Shown here: piece by piece, positions 61,471-64,000 of the stretch | Layout of the letters: each line of letters begins with the position of its first letter | How positions within the stretch are numbered: position 1 is the stretch's first letter | Source: Diabrotica undecimpunctata | Taxonomy: Eukaryota > Arthropoda > Insecta > Coleoptera > Chrysomelidae | Direction of reading: 5' to 3' | NCBI RefSeq assembly: GCF_040954645.1 | Contig: NC_092810.1 | Span: 69,500,660 to 69,564,659, forward strand | DNA: 64,000 bases | Translations under genes and position numbers: made by a program | The notes under the pieces: model-generated | The model's input: only the letters and a program-made list of their open reading frames with translations | Databases searched by the model: none | What the model was told of the DNA's origin: nothing

Positions 61471-62528
61471 TGTTGCTTTCTGCACATACGATGACCTCAA
61501 TATAACAATTTTGGTCATCCTGAAGGGGGAGAGAAGATATTTTGTTCAATCTAGAACTCGCTGGTTTCCCCCTTTCGGATTGGGTATGTATATTCAAATA
61601 AAGAAAAGAAATGAAACCAGTGGACTGTATAAAACTCTATTTTTAACAAGAGGTGAAATTAAATGTAAATACACATAACCCAATATACAACTATAAATAA
61701 GGAAGAATATATTTCTTAAAAGAAGAAGAATATATGTAGTACAAACTTAAATATTAATCAATACGTAACGACACACAAAAAGAGAACCATAAACAAACCA
61801 TAGATAGAAATAATATACAAAAAAGAAATAAAAATATGAATATATATGTCATATAAAAAACAAATTATTAAACTCAATGCAAAAGTATACTCATAATACA
61901 CATTATGAGTTAATATTAGGTAATAAAATACACAACACTGTGATATATATACAAAAAGAATAGTGAAATTATTATAATATGAAAAATATACAAATCTACA
62001 TAAAGGTAATGAAATGTTCTCAATCAAGTTCAATCGCGATCGCGGCACAACTGATAAAAAGTTCGAAGCAAATATGACATCTATATACCAAGTAAACGTA
62101 CTTGATATATGCAGCAACAAAATTATGGTGTATTGTAGCTTACCCCATAAATCACAGCACCAACCGCTATTACCAACGACGTCTTCATCGACGTACACCA
62201 GGAACCACAAATTTCATATTGCAACTTTTCTGCATCAAAACCGACTTCCTCGGTCAAAGGACCGATGCCAAGTGTCTTAAGGTACTCTTAACCCAAACGC
62301 ACACACATGTGTGTGGTTTGAGAGATAAAACTCGACTTTGATTGTGTAGATGCATCGCTTATCTCCAATACACATCTGTGTCATTTTGCAGATTGCCCGT
62401 CTCGTAGCATGTAGTTTTTAACCCAGATGCACCCTTATACATGAAATCTTGATATACGGGGAGAATCAAAACTACCATAAAGTCTTAATATTTAATAAAT
62501 GTTTATTAACAGTTGCGAAACTGCAACA
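61471..62528 (-). repeat. 5' LTR of the BEL/Pao element
   Basis: 1058 bp, TGTTGC...GCAACA ends. I compared it line by line with 56100-57157 and saw no difference. It should contain the promoter and transcript start for the element. Confidence 0.93.
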
Positions 62529-62534
62529 GTTGTA

Positions 62535-62722
62535 GTAGTTCAGTTTGGTTGTAAGACTGGTATTTGAGAATAAATTTTTTAGTTAAAAATAGTCGTCTTA
62601 AATATCAGGGAGGTTTCATAGATTCGGCGACAAGATTCTCTGTAGGTGTAGATTTGAGCACAGCTAGAACCAACCGCAGAGCCTTGTACTGAATGCGGTC
62701 TAGCTTTTTAAGACGACTATTA
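62535..62722 (-). pseudogene. Jockey-like reverse transcriptase end, interrupted by the BEL/Pao insertion
   Basis: RLKKLDRIQYKALRLVLAVL, then KSTPTENLVAESMKPPLIF, on the minus strand matches the LDRIQYxxLRLxLGAMxSTPxxALLxEAGEPPL block that follows the polymerase domain in Jockey-type elements. The frame runs towards the LTR at 62528, and sequence after the 3' LTR (56099 downward, TVTKPEIPK) plausibly continues it. AATAGTCGTCTTAAA occurs at 62586 and, inverted, at 62708. Confidence 0.65.
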
Positions 62723-62724
62723 TT

Positions 62725-64000
62725 AAAACTTGGTTAAAAAGACCGATTCAAAAATTTGTAACACAAATTTTTAATTAAAAAAATATATTCGACGAATAAC
62801 ATTTTTTCAAAAAATCGCCATTTTGATTACGTATAATCAAAATTAAGAGTTCAGATACGTCTCATTTTTTACGAAAGTGACGATAGTATTATAAAGTTAT
62901 AAAATGTTGTGATACAAAAAATTGTGCAGATTTTTATTACGAACATTTTGGTACCAAATTTTCTAGGCCTCAAAGGTGTTACAGGTCATACTAATCTTTT
63001 TAGGGATTCGCCGCTCACCTAATAGAAGAAACAATAAGACTAATTCAATTTCTTTGGAAAATGACGAATGTATTGATTATGATATCTAAACCGAAAAGAA
63101 CGAAATATTTATGTAGGTCTATATTCGAAGTTTGTAGGGGTGAACATATTATTTTCATAATTTTTTGTACAAAACTGAGGCAAAAAGGCATATACATTTA
63201 TAATTCATCTGCTTTAAACAGTCCTCTAAAAGGACAGGAGTAATATTTTGTCTTAACAACTGTTCTATCATGCATTTCCATATCGAGTATAACTTCAGTT
63301 ATACTTTACTTTAACAGGTAACGAGATGATTGTATTATGATTTTCTAATTTTTCCTAATACATAGAAATGGCACAATTTTAATGTAAATTAATTATAATC
63401 GTTATGTGGTTGTCCTATATCACCATTTAAAATTACGATATTAACCATAAACGTATTCAATGTAACCACATTTTTGCAAAACTCAGCATAAAAGAATAAA
63501 TTATTCTATCCAAACGAGTTAAAATTAGGTAAATCTGCACGTTTATGTTACATTCACTAAACCATCACGTTTTGATTTGATTACTTAACTGAATAAACAA
63601 TGAGACAAGTCAGATCGAACGAATGAACACGTTATTACAACAATATGAATACACACCACTTTTTGATATTTTCCAATCATTCGTTTTATTTATCTTTACT
63701 TCTATTATGATATGACTACTAAATTATTCATTGTTATTCAAAGTTGTGCGCTTTTCGGGATATCCATCAATCTTTTAAGTTTGTATTCTTTGTGCGTAAT
63801 AAACAAAAAGAACCTATCTTCTAAGTAGCTAATCAAATTGTTAGCTTTATCTGAATAAAATATGTTTATTTTACGAAAAATGAGCGGTCGTTGAATACCA
63901 AATAAAAACTTTTATTGAATCTTTTGATTTTACATTTTTATCGCTCGGCAATAATTAGAATTCATATTACAGATGATATTATGACAGCACATGGTCAAAA
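62725..64000. other. No recognisable content
   Basis: AT-rich spacer with no supportable gene, repeat or motif. Confidence 0.5.

Larger units (their letters stand above)
56100..62528 (-). mobile_element. Non-autonomous BEL/Pao LTR retrotransposon, full length, young
   Basis: A 6429 bp element on the minus strand with two 1058 bp LTRs, a primer binding site next to the 5' LTR (61451-61467) and a polypurine tract next to the 3' LTR (57158-57167). The flanks GGTGT (56095-56099) and GTTGT (62529-62533) look like a 5 bp target duplication with one mismatch. Coding capacity is reduced to gag-like and pol-end/integrase-like frames; protease, reverse transcriptase and most of RNase H are missing. 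The leader between primer site and gag is unusually long (about 1.64 kb) and consists mostly of tandem hairpin units. An older plus-strand non-LTR fragment lies inside (57470-57845). Near-identical LTRs mean a recent insertion, so the proteins must have been supplied by another element. Confidence 0.9.

Overview
This is AT-rich eukaryotic DNA, almost certainly from an arthropod and probably from an insect with a large, transposon-filled genome. A beetle is my guess, from the mix of families, but the sequence does not prove it. I found no convincing single-copy host gene. Nearly everything recognisable is a transposable element in some stage of decay, separated by long AT-rich stretches with no readable content.

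Region 1-24 kb: an almost complete DNA transposon at 5005-7347, with terminal inverted repeats and a transposase whose D-to-E spacing is 82 residues. That spacing fits the Sailor (DD82E) group of the IS630-Tc1-mariner superfamily. It is followed by relics of non-LTR retrotransposons (RTE-like, Jockey-like and one with a restriction-like endonuclease), a BED-like or CGGBP1-like zinc-finger relic of hAT type, a FLYWCH-type zinc-finger exon, and a 170 bp hAT-type MITE with an exact 8 bp target duplication (22613-22782).

Region 18-39 kb: three inverted-repeat elements lie directly against long (TA)n tracts (18.4, 33.8 and 38.0 kb). Each carries, or lies beside, hammerhead-ribozyme-like cores (CUGAUGA, a stem II hairpin, then GAAA). 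This combination suggests terminal modules of Penelope-like elements. Between and after them are Jockey, RTE, Tc1 (DD34E, catalytic E changed to G) and mariner-like relics, and a second, ruined DD82E copy at 40.3-40.9 kb.

Region 42-56 kb: more non-LTR relics (RTE, an R1-type reverse transcriptase at 48.9-50.3 kb), a solo LTR (51031-51318), a decayed 1.5 kb inverted repeat with a nested 112 bp insertion, and a nested retroposon whose 3' tail is a (TA)n tract.

Region 56.1-62.5 kb: a full-length, apparently very young BEL/Pao LTR retrotransposon on the minus strand. It has two 1058 bp LTRs that I could not tell apart, a primer binding site and a polypurine tract. Its coding capacity has been cut down to a gag frame and a 332-codon ORF that joins gag to the end of pol and the start of integrase; protease and reverse transcriptase are missing. 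Between the primer binding site and gag lies about 1.45 kb of tandem units, each made of up to four short hairpins, with base changes that keep the stems paired. This structured leader array in a non-autonomous element is the most unusual thing in the window. The element sits in an older Jockey-like relic.
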